The translations under genes and the position numbers were made by a program. Source: UBA11574 sp963752565 (GTDB taxonomy: Bacteria > Desulfobacterota > Desulfobacteria > Desulfobacterales > UBA11574). Taken from it: a stretch of DNA of 64,000 nt. Of the stretch, positions 49,525 through 56,664 are shown in pieces. Positions within the stretch are counted from its first letter, which is position 1. Each line of letters begins with the position of its first letter. The DNA lies in contig CAVVZC010000003.1 in assembly GCA_963752565.1 (NCBI GenBank), positions 372,001-436,000 on the forward strand, in the 5' to 3' direction. Under the pieces are notes generated by a model. The model was not told the DNA's origin and did not search any database. It saw nothing but the letters and a program-made list of their open reading frames with translations.

Positions 49525-50526
49525 ATGAAAAAACGCAGACGGGACATAAATATATTCAGCCTTTCCTTTCTTGACTGTATCTGCTGCGGATTTGGTGCTA
49601 TTATTCTGTTGTTTGTACTGTCCAAATTTGCAGAACCGATAGTTATTGAAGACATCAAAGAAAACATGCAGGCTGAGATTATCCGCCTGGAAAAGGAACT
49701 GTTTGAAATTCGAGGTGACACCCAGATCCTGAATCGCGACTTAACTGCAAAAAAGGAACAGTTGTCAAAAGATAAGAAAAAACTTGCCCGCCTCCAGGGC
49801 GATCTATCGGCGATTAAAGGCCGATTCGCAGGATCCAAAGACGATGCTATGGTTCAAAATATTATTGAAGGCAAACTGGCCCTTGCACGTCAGGAGCTGA
49901 CCGAAGAAATGAAGCGGCTTTATAAAAGCCTTCCTAAAAAAATCACCCGTTCGGTGGGGGGTATTCCCGTGGACAGTGAGTACATCGTTTTTATTGTCGA
50001 TACATCCGGAAGTATGCAGCGATATGCCTGGAGCCTGGTCCAGAAAAAAATGCAAGAGACACTCGAAATTTATCCGAAAGTCAAAGGTATCCAGATAATG
50101 AACGATATGGGGAATTTCCTGTTTTCCCAGTATGCCGGGAAATGGATACCGGACACCCCGGCCCGCCGCAGGGCCATCATCTCAGCCCTGCGAACTTGGA
50201 ATTCTTTCAGCAACAGCAGCCCGGTGGAAGGTATTACTGCAGCGATTAATATGTTCTATTCGAAAGATAAAAAAACAAGTCTTTATGTATTTGGTGACGA
50301 ATTCAGCGGTCCGGCAATCCAACCGGTCATCAATGAGATTGACAGAATCAACAGTGCAGCCAAAGACGGTTCTCGTCGGGTCCGGATCCATGCCGTTGGT
50401 TTTCCGGTCGTTATGGAACAAACGAACCAACGCGGCAACACCGGCGAACGATTTGCCACCCTGATGCGCGCTTTATGCCAGAGAAACGGTGGTACCTTTG
50501 TCGGACTCAACAGCACAAAACCTTGA
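49525..50526 (+). CDS. VWA-domain protein 2 with ExbD-like N-terminal helix
   Basis: 333 residues; same plan as its neighbour. A basic start, helix FSLSFLDCICCGFGAIILLF (residues 11-30), a coiled coil (AEIIRLEKELFEIRGDTQIL, KKEQLSKDKKKLARLQGDLS), then a VWA domain from about 150 with a canonical MIDAS IVDTSGSM, VEGITAAINMF and VFGDEFSG. VWA heads bind proteins through a bound Mg2+. It ends the operon 25 bp before the convergent AICAR transformylase gene. The twin arrangement suggests a heterodimer around the proton channel, analogous to the ExbD or MotB dimer (inference). Confidence 0.85.
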   Translation: MKKRRRDINIFSLSFLDCICCGFGAIILLFVLSKFAEPIVIEDIKENMQAEIIRLEKELFEIRGDTQILNRDLTAKKEQLSKDKKKLARLQGDLSAIKGRFAGSKDDAMVQNIIEGKLALARQELTEEMKRLYKSLPKKITRSVGGIPVDSEYIVFIVDTSGSMQRYAWSLVQKKMQETLEIYPKVKGIQIMNDMGNFLFSQYAGKWIPDTPARRRAIISALRTWNSFSNSSPVEGITAAINMFYSKDKKTSLYVFGDEFSGPAIQPVINEIDRINSAAKDGSRRVRIHAVGFPVVMEQTNQRGNTGERFATLMRALCQRNGGTFVGLNSTKP

Positions 50527-50551
50527 AACATCTGGTGTGTGTCAATCCGGA

Positions 50552-51802
50552 TTAATGCTTAAAACTTCTCTGTCCGGTATAGACCATTGTCGCACCGACT
50601 TCATTACAGGCCTCGATGGACTGGTAGTCATTTTCAGAACCGCCCGGTTGAATCACTGAAGTAACCCCCTCTCTTAGACCAACATCAATACCGTCTCTGA
50701 AAGGAAAAAAGGCGTCACTGACCATTGCAGAGCCGATCAATCCGCCTTTTTTATCCGCTACTTTAGCATCAATTTCCGACCTTTTATCCTCATCTTTCAA
50801 ATCATTATAGGGAATATTATGCATTTCAAAGCAGTAACGGTCCGCCAGCTTTCGATAGGCCTTGTCCCTTGCAATTTCAGCAACACCCACACGGTCTTGT
50901 TCACCGGTGCCGATGCCGACGGTAACCTCGTCTTTGACATAAATGACGGAATTGGATGTAATGCCCGATTCCACAAGCCATCCAAAAAGCAGATTGTTGT
51001 ATTCCTGTTCAGTGGGTTCACGGTTGACCTGATACTGCTTGCCTTTATATTCGCATGCTGCAAGTTTTAGATCTGCCTTTGTCCGGGCTGCCGGCACAAA
51101 TGACCACTGGGCGATAATACCACCGTCAATCAGGCTCTTGAATTCCACACATCTTTGTCCCACAAAGTCCTGCAGCCTGTTGATATTACCTATACGTATC
51201 ACCCTGAGGTTTTTTTTCTTTGAAAAAATGTCCATTACACCGTTTTCAAAATCGGGTGCAACAACAACTTCAGCGTATTGTTCGGTGATGGCTTCCGCCG
51301 TTGCCCGATCAACAGCCCTGTTTACGGCGATACATCCTCCAAATGCCGCCACCCTGTCTGCCATGTTTGCCTTTAGATACGCATCTACCAATGTATCAGA
51401 GCGGGCAACACCACAGGGATTGTTGTGCTTGACAATGACAACCGTGGGTTTATCCACAAAATATCTTAAAATGTTCAAAGAGTTGTCTGCATCGGTCAGG
51501 TTGGTTTTGCCGGGATGCTTACCGGATTGCAAAAGCTCAATGTCTGAAGCCAGATGCTGTCCCGGCTGAATCGATTCGGTTTCTCCTAAAACCAGATTCC
51601 CATTGATCAGTTTGTAAAGTGCGGCTTCCTGGCCTGGATTTTCGCCGTATCTAAGCCCTTTTTGGATGTTATCGATGGTCCAAGCCACTTTTTCATAAAA
51701 AAGGGTTTGTTTTTTATCCTGATCCACAAAACTAATCTCCATCCCAGGTGTAAAGTGATCGTCCATTATTGTCCGATACATTTTCTTTAAATCTTCAGCC
51801 AT
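50552..51802 (-). CDS. purH: AICAR transformylase (C-terminal half of PurH as a separate protein)
   Basis: A 416-residue protein containing the full AICAR formyltransferase domain: KGLRYGENPGQEAALYKL, the KHNNPCGVA signature (Lys-His catalytic pair), AFGGCIAVNRAVD and GSAMVSDAFFPF. It transfers a formyl group from 10-formyl-THF to AICAR in purine synthesis. There is no IMP cyclohydrolase domain; that function is encoded separately at 52186-52863. Usual PurH is a ~515-residue fusion. The gene pair is on the same strand but 383 bp apart, with an inverted-repeat element (51871-52065) between. GGAGAAAAAAATGG is seen at the start. Confidence 0.88.
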   Translation of the reverse strand: MAEDLKKMYRTIMDDHFTPGMEISFVDQDKKQTLFYEKVAWTIDNIQKGLRYGENPGQEAALYKLINGNLVLGETESIQPGQHLASDIELLQSGKHPGKTNLTDADNSLNILRYFVDKPTVVIVKHNNPCGVARSDTLVDAYLKANMADRVAAFGGCIAVNRAVDRATAEAITEQYAEVVVAPDFENGVMDIFSKKKNLRVIRIGNINRLQDFVGQRCVEFKSLIDGGIIAQWSFVPAARTKADLKLAACEYKGKQYQVNREPTEQEYNNLLFGWLVESGITSNSVIYVKDEVTVGIGTGEQDRVGVAEIARDKAYRKLADRYCFEMHNIPYNDLKDEDKRSEIDAKVADKKGGLIGSAMVSDAFFPFRDGIDVGLREGVTSVIQPGGSENDYQSIEACNEVGATMVYTGQRSFKH

Positions 51803-51870
51803 TTTTTTCTCCTTTATTTTGAAGAATATTAAAATTTTTTGTAATAGTTTAGCTTCTTGAAAATTGATCG

Positions 51871-52065
51871 CTTCAGATAGGGTTAAATTTTTCCTGAAAG
51901 AACTCGTGGATAACGGCTCGTAATGAAAAAACTGATCTTATCTTTTGATAAGGGTAAGTGGTTTAAGACAATATGTTCGCATAACTTCGAATCGATGATG
52001 ATTTTTTCATAACGATCCCTAATCCACTCAAACAGCTTCCAACAAAAATTTAACCCTATCTGAAG
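51871..52065 (-). repeat. 195-bp inverted-repeat element 1, shares a core with 54016-54210
   Basis: A 21-bp perfect inverted repeat (CTTCAGATAGGGTTAAATTTT at 51871-51891 and its complement at 52045-52065) encloses 153 bp. On the minus strand the interior carries GCTGTTTGAGTGG-A-TTAGGGATCGTTA near its start and TTACGAGCC-x-TT, CACGAGTT near its end; the same blocks at similar spacing occur in the element at 54016-54210. The arms of the two elements differ in sequence but remain self-complementary. A 64-codon frame (52077-51883) crosses the element; it may be coding or incidental. Confidence 0.6.
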
Positions 52066-52185
52066 CTCCTTTAACATCGAGTTGATTCAAAGATCTAAAC
52101 AGATACAAATTTTCGTTCTTTGGCGATCAGTTTCTTTGGTAACGATTTGCCTAATTTAATTGTAAAAATTTGATGCGATACCCGT

Positions 52186-52863
52186 TTAGAAACTGTAACA
52201 CGCAGCCACTTCATCCAATGTCCTGGAACCCAAAAAGTCTGCGATGGTCCGGTCGTAGACAGCCGTGTGGTCAAATGCCTTTTGGGCAAGACGGTAGCGA
52301 AGCCCCAGCGATATAGAGCCATTATTTGAATTCATTTCTGATAAAATCGCTGTATAGTCCGATGGATCGACCACCGATGCAACCCTTATATAATTTTTTG
52401 CAGACGCTCTTATCATGCACGGCCCGCCAATATCTATATTACCGCGAGCCATTTCAACCGTCACCCCTGCTGTTGAAATGGTATCTTTAAAAGGATATAA
52501 ATTGCAAAGGGTCATATCAATTTGAACAGAACCTGTCCGCCGGATGTCCTCATTGTGGGCATCATTGTAGGTTTCGGTGAGCAGCCCGAGATATATTTTA
52601 AAATCGAGCGTCTTCACAAGACCACCCTGAGTCTCCGGCTGGCCCGTGTAATCCGAAACCTGCGTCAGGCAGGAATCTGCCGTGTCCCCAAGAATTTCTT
52701 TGATTTTTTTGTACGTGCCGCCGGTTGAAAAAATTTTTATCTCAGGATTTATCCGGATAAGTTCCGGTATGAACGCTTCCAAACCGCTTTTGTCAAAAAC
52801 ACTTGCAAGCACATTCCTGACCTTGACAAATTCATCTATCCTTTCCACCACATTCATACTCAT
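52186..52863 (-). CDS. IMP cyclohydrolase (N-terminal half of PurH as a separate protein)
   Basis: A 225-residue MGS-like domain protein. The N-terminus RNVLASVFDKSGLEAFIPEL, the phosphate-binding FSTGGTYKKIKEIL and the TQGGLVKTLDFKIYLGLL to NLYPF and IDIGGPCMIRASAKN segments match the IMP cyclohydrolase half of PurH (conserved Lys and GGP loop). It closes FAICAR to IMP. The ATG at 52863 follows AAAGGGG. The gene is separate from the AICAR transformylase gene downstream on the same strand, so the two PurH activities are encoded by independent proteins. Confidence 0.88.
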   Translation of the reverse strand: MSMNVVERIDEFVKVRNVLASVFDKSGLEAFIPELIRINPEIKIFSTGGTYKKIKEILGDTADSCLTQVSDYTGQPETQGGLVKTLDFKIYLGLLTETYNDAHNEDIRRTGSVQIDMTLCNLYPFKDTISTAGVTVEMARGNIDIGGPCMIRASAKNYIRVASVVDPSDYTAILSEMNSNNGSISLGLRYRLAQKAFDHTAVYDRTIADFLGSRTLDEVAACYSF

Positions 52864-53040
52864 AGCATCTACCCCTTTCTCCCTTGCGCGTTAATCAAAG
52901 GTTTATTCATTTTTCTTTTCCAATATTTCATGACGCCGACATGCCACTAAACCAGATAATTTTAGAATGCTTAAAAGTTGCTTTGACACCAGCCGCAACT
53001 CCATATATAGACAAGAACATTCAATCCAATAAATTGAGGA

Positions 53041-53111
53041 GTCGGGGAGTTTCCAAAGCTTGAAAAAAAGCATGGCCCATGGAGCGATCCGACAAATAAA
53101 AACACCCCGAC
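53041..53111. repeat. Short imperfect inverted repeat between purH and the prepilin peptidase gene
   Basis: GTCGGGGAGTTT (53041-53052) pairs with AAACACCCCGAC (53100-53111) with one mismatch, spanning 71 bp in the 308-bp divergent gap. Nothing else is recognised in that gap, and the 74-codon minus-strand frame covering it has no recognisable family. It may contain promoters for both flanking genes. Confidence 0.4.
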
Positions 53112-53171
53112 CCCTGAATATGTTCACTTACTATTATCCTGTGATAAATTCAAGAGGACACCTAATAAAAC

Positions 53172-53945
53172 ATGATTAACGTTTTATTCGTCAGCCTGGT
53201 TTTCATGTTCGGCATGTGCATTGGAAGTTTTTTAAACGTCTGCATATATCGGCTGCCATCCTCAACATCGATTATAAATCCTTCCCGCTCATTCTGCCCG
53301 CAGTGCAACAGTGCCATACAATTTTATGACAACATTCCTGTTTTTAGCTACTTATGGCTTAAAGGCCGGTGCCGGAACTGTAAGGCACCCATTTCACCTC
53401 GCTATCCTTTGGTTGAGTTGATGACCGGAATTCTTGCCATCGCCATTCTTTTCATGTTTGGTCTGACTCCGGAAGGTGTCGTATACTTTGTTTTTATTTC
53501 ATCGCTGCTGGTCATCACCTTTATTGACATTGATCATAAAATCATCCCGGATATTATCACGCTCCCGGGGATTCCCATCGGCCTTGCGGCTTCTTTTGTT
53601 TTAACTGCCATGACGTTTAAATCCTCGCTGCTGGGTCTGCTGGTGGGAGGGGGCAGTCTTTTGTTGGTCGCATGGACATACAGTCTCATCACCCGTAAAG
53701 AAGGCATGGGAGGTGGGGACATCAAACTTCTGGGGATGATTGGAACCTTTATCGGGTGGAAAGGGGTTATCTTTACCATTTTTGTTGCATCGCTTGCGGG
53801 GACTTTCGTGGGAATGATAGTTATGTTGCTAAAGGGGAAAAATCTGAAATTTGCCATTCCATTCGGCCCATTTCTTTCCATTGGTGCAATGTCATATGTT
53901 TTCTTTGGAGAGAAGATTCTGTTTTGGTATTTTCATTCATTTTAA
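53172..53945 (+). CDS. pilD: Prepilin peptidase / N-methyltransferase (type IV leader peptidase)
   Basis: A 257-residue A24-family aspartic protease of the inner membrane that cleaves and methylates type IV pilin-like precursors. It has the N-terminal GSFLNVCIYRLP segment, the zinc-type cysteine pairs CPQCNS and CRNCKA (residues ~43-70), the first catalytic Asp in TFIDIDHKIIPD and the second in MGGGDIKLLGMIG (near residue 179), and about eight helices. Full length, with both cysteine pairs, so the methyltransferase domain is present. No pilin or type II secretion genes adjoin it. Confidence 0.92.
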   Translation: MINVLFVSLVFMFGMCIGSFLNVCIYRLPSSTSIINPSRSFCPQCNSAIQFYDNIPVFSYLWLKGRCRNCKAPISPRYPLVELMTGILAIAILFMFGLTPEGVVYFVFISSLLVITFIDIDHKIIPDIITLPGIPIGLAASFVLTAMTFKSSLLGLLVGGGSLLLVAWTYSLITRKEGMGGGDIKLLGMIGTFIGWKGVIFTIFVASLAGTFVGMIVMLLKGKNLKFAIPFGPFLSIGAMSYVFFGEKILFWYFHSF

Positions 53946-54015
53946 ACTATTTTAAGGATCGGGGAGTATTTCTTCCAAATCCTTGAATATTAGCCTACGC
54001 CTTGGAGAGCGGAAT

Positions 54016-54210
54016 GGATGATCCTTTTTAAAAGCGGGTGCTGTTTGAGTGGCTTAGGGATCGTTAGAAAGAATAGGCGCATGCCGAAATCGCATCTTTA
54101 AAAGAAATTGCAGATTGTACAGAAAACCCATTGATTTTTCAAAGATTGATTCCTGTTCTTTCTTTACGAGCCCTTGCCACGAGTTCACTCGGTTTTAAAA
54201 AGGATTATCC
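54016..54210 (+). repeat. 195-bp inverted-repeat element 2, shares a core with 51871-52065
   Basis: GGATGATCCTTTTTAAAA (54016-54033) is complementary to 54193-54210 with one mismatch. The interior carries GCTGTTTGAGTGG, TTAGGGATCGTTA (54049-54076 region), and TTACGAGCCCTTGCCACGAG (near 54164-54184) in the same order and spacing as element 1. The arms do not match those of element 1, yet each pair is self-complementary and both elements are 195 bp. It lies in the gap between the prepilin peptidase gene and the rhomboid gene. Confidence 0.6.
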
Positions 54211-54256
54211 ATGCAGAAACTTTTTAGAAAAACACCCCGAGGTCTCAGCAATTTTA

Positions 54257-55228
54257 TTAAGATGTTATCATCACCTTAAGATACAAATCTCCCCGTTGGC
54301 CGTCGGAGGCTGTTTTACCCAAACCTTTCAAGCGCAGTTTGCTCCCTTCTTTCACGCCAGGAGGAACAATCACTTTAACAATCCGTTTTTGGAATCCTTT
54401 TGGGATATTGACCAGCTTTTGTGTTCCTGCAAGCGCCTCGAATGACGTAATGTCAATGGTTCCATAAAGGTGGAGATCTTTTCCGAGGCCACCAGGCCGA
54501 ACAACCTGTAGGCGGTGTGTTTTTCTTTTAGCAGTGACACGACGCAGTTTATCGCTGACCCCGGTTTCGGGTAACGCAAGAAAAATCTTTAACAAAACGA
54601 TTCCAAAAACGAACCCGCCGATATGGGCCCACCAAGCAATTCCACCAATATTCCCATGGCTGCCTGCTGCATTTAAAAACTGAAGAAAAAACCAAAGACC
54701 CAGAAAGAAAAACGCCGGGATTTCAATAAACCAGGGAATAAAAATAATGGGAATCAGGGTTAATATTTTGGAATGGGGATAAAGAATCAAATAAGCCCCC
54801 ATGACACCCGCAATAGCGCCACTGGCCCCGATGGTGGGCATATTGGAATGAAGATTGAAAAACAGATGGGAAAGACCCGATGTAATTCCGCACAGCAGAT
54901 AAAAAACAAGGTACCGAAAAGGACCCAGACGATCTTCGACGTTATCGCCAAAGATGTAAAGGGACCACATATTGCCCAGAAGATGCCAGAAACCGCCGTG
55001 AAGAAACATAAAAGAGAGCCAAGACAAAAGCTGCTGGCCGGTGGTAAAATAAGATGCAATTTGTGGCATTGAGTATCTGGCGGGAACCAGGCCGTAAATA
55101 TAAACAAAACGGTCCAAATTGGCCCCTTGGGACATCTCAAACAGAAAAAGGACAACGTTGATACCGATAATTGTATTGTTTACAACCGGATAATTTTTGG
55201 AAGGTATTGTGTCGCGAATGGGAAACAT
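54257..55228 (-). CDS. Rhomboid-family protease fused to a DnaJ C-terminal-like domain
   Basis: 323 residues. The first ~215 form a rhomboid serine protease: HGGFWHLLGNMW (oxyanion-hole His/Asn region), catalytic Ser in GASGAIAGVMGAYL (near 133-146) and catalytic His in WWAHIGGFVFGI. From about residue 225 the protein switches to DLHLYGTIDITSFEALAGTQ, VNIPKGFQKRIVKVIVPPGV, EGSKLRLKGLG and DLYLKV, which read as the last beta-sandwich of the DnaJ/CbpA C-terminal substrate-binding domain. The fusion would place a chaperone-like peptide-binding module next to a membrane protease. Six helices are predicted in the rhomboid part. The stop is at 54257. Confidence 0.85.
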   Translation of the reverse strand: MFPIRDTIPSKNYPVVNNTIIGINVVLFLFEMSQGANLDRFVYIYGLVPARYSMPQIASYFTTGQQLLSWLSFMFLHGGFWHLLGNMWSLYIFGDNVEDRLGPFRYLVFYLLCGITSGLSHLFFNLHSNMPTIGASGAIAGVMGAYLILYPHSKILTLIPIIFIPWFIEIPAFFFLGLWFFLQFLNAAGSHGNIGGIAWWAHIGGFVFGIVLLKIFLALPETGVSDKLRRVTAKRKTHRLQVVRPGGLGKDLHLYGTIDITSFEALAGTQKLVNIPKGFQKRIVKVIVPPGVKEGSKLRLKGLGKTASDGQRGDLYLKVMITS

Positions 55229-55268
55229 AACAATTCATCAGCGGAACTCAATAGTCGGATCAATGTAG

Positions 55269-55356
55269 GTCTTCAGGGGGTGTGCCTCCCCGCTTCACTC
55301 TGGCGTCAATGTGCTTCTTCAATATCGTTACACGGGGAAGTACACCCTCTGAAGAC
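55269..55356. repeat. 88-bp inverted-repeat element upstream of the rhomboid gene
   Basis: Two 24-bp arms (55269-55292 starting GTCTTCAGGGGGTGTG, and 55333-55356) are complementary at 21 of 24 positions and flank 40 bp. The left arm resembles the hairpin at 481-511. It lies between the HEAT-like gene's stop and the rhomboid start, and may end the former's transcript. Confidence 0.5.
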
Positions 55357-55380
55357 TTATGGATCGATGATGAGAATTTT

Positions 55381-56058
55381 TCAAGAAACAGTTCGAGAAA
55401 GCGCCTCAACAGCCAGTTGCCCCACGGTACGTTCCTCCAGATTCATGTTGATGAAGATGTTTATTCTGGCTTCATCGGTAACCAAATGTTTGAGCAAGGA
55501 TTCTGTCATCTCTGAAGGTATCGCCCCAGCCACCCAGGCTGCCAGTCCACGATGGACGGCATCTTTTGATCGCATAAACGGACAAAGATAAGCTGCTGCA
55601 TCCAGAACAAATTCAGGACGCGTATGGGCAAGTCTGCCCAATCCCCAGAGCACCCCTCGTTGCAGCATCTCGTGTTCGAGAAAGTTGCCTGCTTCGTTAA
55701 TGTAGGATACCAGGATACAAGCGTACTCCCTTGCCAGTCTGTCATGACGGGCCATGATTTCTCCCATGGCTTCCGGAGAGCCCCAGCCGATCCCTCCGGA
55801 TTCGTCATTTAAATTCCACATGAGTCGCCGCATGACAATGCGGGCAGACTCAAGATTTTCATGGGCAAGACGCGCAACTACGGCACCCATTGCCGTAACT
55901 GCGCGCCATTTGACCAACTCGTCCGTATTGTAAAAAAAGGAAAAAAGCGGATTGACGACCCTTCGAGCCGGTATGAGGCAGATCTCTTCAAGACTCTTTT
56001 CAAATTCTTCATTTTTTAATAGTGCCGGAAGTATTTTCTTGAGCTGTCTGCTGCCCAT
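55381..56058 (-). CDS. DVU0298-like HEAT-repeat protein
   Basis: A 225-residue all-helical protein with HEAT-type repeats (DELVKWRAVTAMGAVVARLA, MLQRGVLWGLGRLAHTRPE, DAVHRGLAAWVAGAIPSEMT). It closely matches the pattern of the DVU0298 family known from sulfate-reducing bacteria, including the WNLNDESGGIGWGSPEAMGE motif. The function of the family is unknown. It is co-oriented with the DsrE-like, ferredoxin and flavodiiron genes and follows them by 45 bp. Confidence 0.85.
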   Translation of the reverse strand: MGSRQLKKILPALLKNEEFEKSLEEICLIPARRVVNPLFSFFYNTDELVKWRAVTAMGAVVARLAHENLESARIVMRRLMWNLNDESGGIGWGSPEAMGEIMARHDRLAREYACILVSYINEAGNFLEHEMLQRGVLWGLGRLAHTRPEFVLDAAAYLCPFMRSKDAVHRGLAAWVAGAIPSEMTESLLKHLVTDEARINIFINMNLEERTVGQLAVEALSRTVS

Positions 56059-56103
56059 TTTCTTGCCCCGTGAAATTCCGGGCTAAATAATCCAAGGGTA
56101 TGA

Positions 56104-56451
56104 TTAAAACGATATAATCTCAAAACCGTCATTCCGATAACGAACCATACCCGGATGACCCGTCATGTCATCCAAAAGTGCCAATCCCTGATTCTGAGAA
56201 GCCTTTAGAGTGCCCATCTTGTTTGAACAGGCCTTGCAGACACCGTCAACCAGATCTGCATCCAAAGCCTTTTGCCACAACTTATACAAGGGGTTGTCTT
56301 CTTTAGCGAGTTCCGGCACGAGTTTCGTCGCCGCCCCTTCTATTATTATTTTTGTTTCATATCCTTTTTCTTTCATATCCAAGGCATTTAAAAGGACATG
56401 AATAAAACACATAGGGTCACCGTTAAACACAAACAACGCCATCTTCTTCAT
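56104..56451 (-). CDS. DsrE/DsrF-like protein
   Basis: A 115-residue protein with the DsrE-like alpha/beta fold: a beta-strand start MKKMALFVFNGDP, FIHVLLNALDMKEKGYETKI, then VDGVCKACSNKMGTLKASQ, which carries the cysteine found in relatives with sulfur-transfer or redox roles. The GHPGMVRYRNDGFEIISF end is also family-like. It lies 21 bp downstream of the ferredoxin gene in the same direction, and probably shares a transcript with it and the flavodiiron protein. Confidence 0.82.
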   Translation of the reverse strand: MKKMALFVFNGDPMCFIHVLLNALDMKEKGYETKIIIEGAATKLVPELAKEDNPLYKLWQKALDADLVDGVCKACSNKMGTLKASQNQGLALLDDMTGHPGMVRYRNDGFEIISF

Positions 56452-56472
56452 AACAAGGTCACCATTATTTTT

Positions 56473-56664
56473 TTAATCCTCTTCCCAGTATATGCAATCT
56501 TCAGGGCAGTATTTTATTGCCTCATTGACCTGTATCTCTGGATAAGAGGATATCTCGATGACTTCAATATATCCGGCATCATTCAGTCTGAAAACCAAAG
56601 GGCAGACCTCAATACAAGCGCCGCATAAATTGCATCGACCCAGATCAACAGACGGTATTTTCAT
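56473..56664 (-). CDS. Small 4Fe-4S ferredoxin
   Basis: 63 residues with one Cys cluster, CNLCGACIEVCP, and a distal Cys in YCPEDCIYW. This gives the four ligands for a single [4Fe-4S] centre, as in Desulfovibrio-type ferredoxin I. The ATG overlaps the stop of the flavodiiron gene by 4 nt (ATGA), so it is translationally coupled and may be its direct electron donor or an accessory carrier for the redox cluster. Confidence 0.88.
   Translation of the reverse strand: MKIPSVDLGRCNLCGACIEVCPLVFRLNDAGYIEVIEISSYPEIQVNEAIKYCPEDCIYWEED

Noticed and set aside
39790..50526. Zorya-type anti-phage system because of the MotA-like channel
   Set aside because: Zorya needs an OmpA-type ZorB and a helicase or nuclease partner. 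None is present; the partners here are VWA, PEGA and FHA proteins.
39790..50526. Type VI secretion because of the FHA domain
   Set aside because: No sheath, TssB/C, Hcp, VgrG or TssM genes are present.
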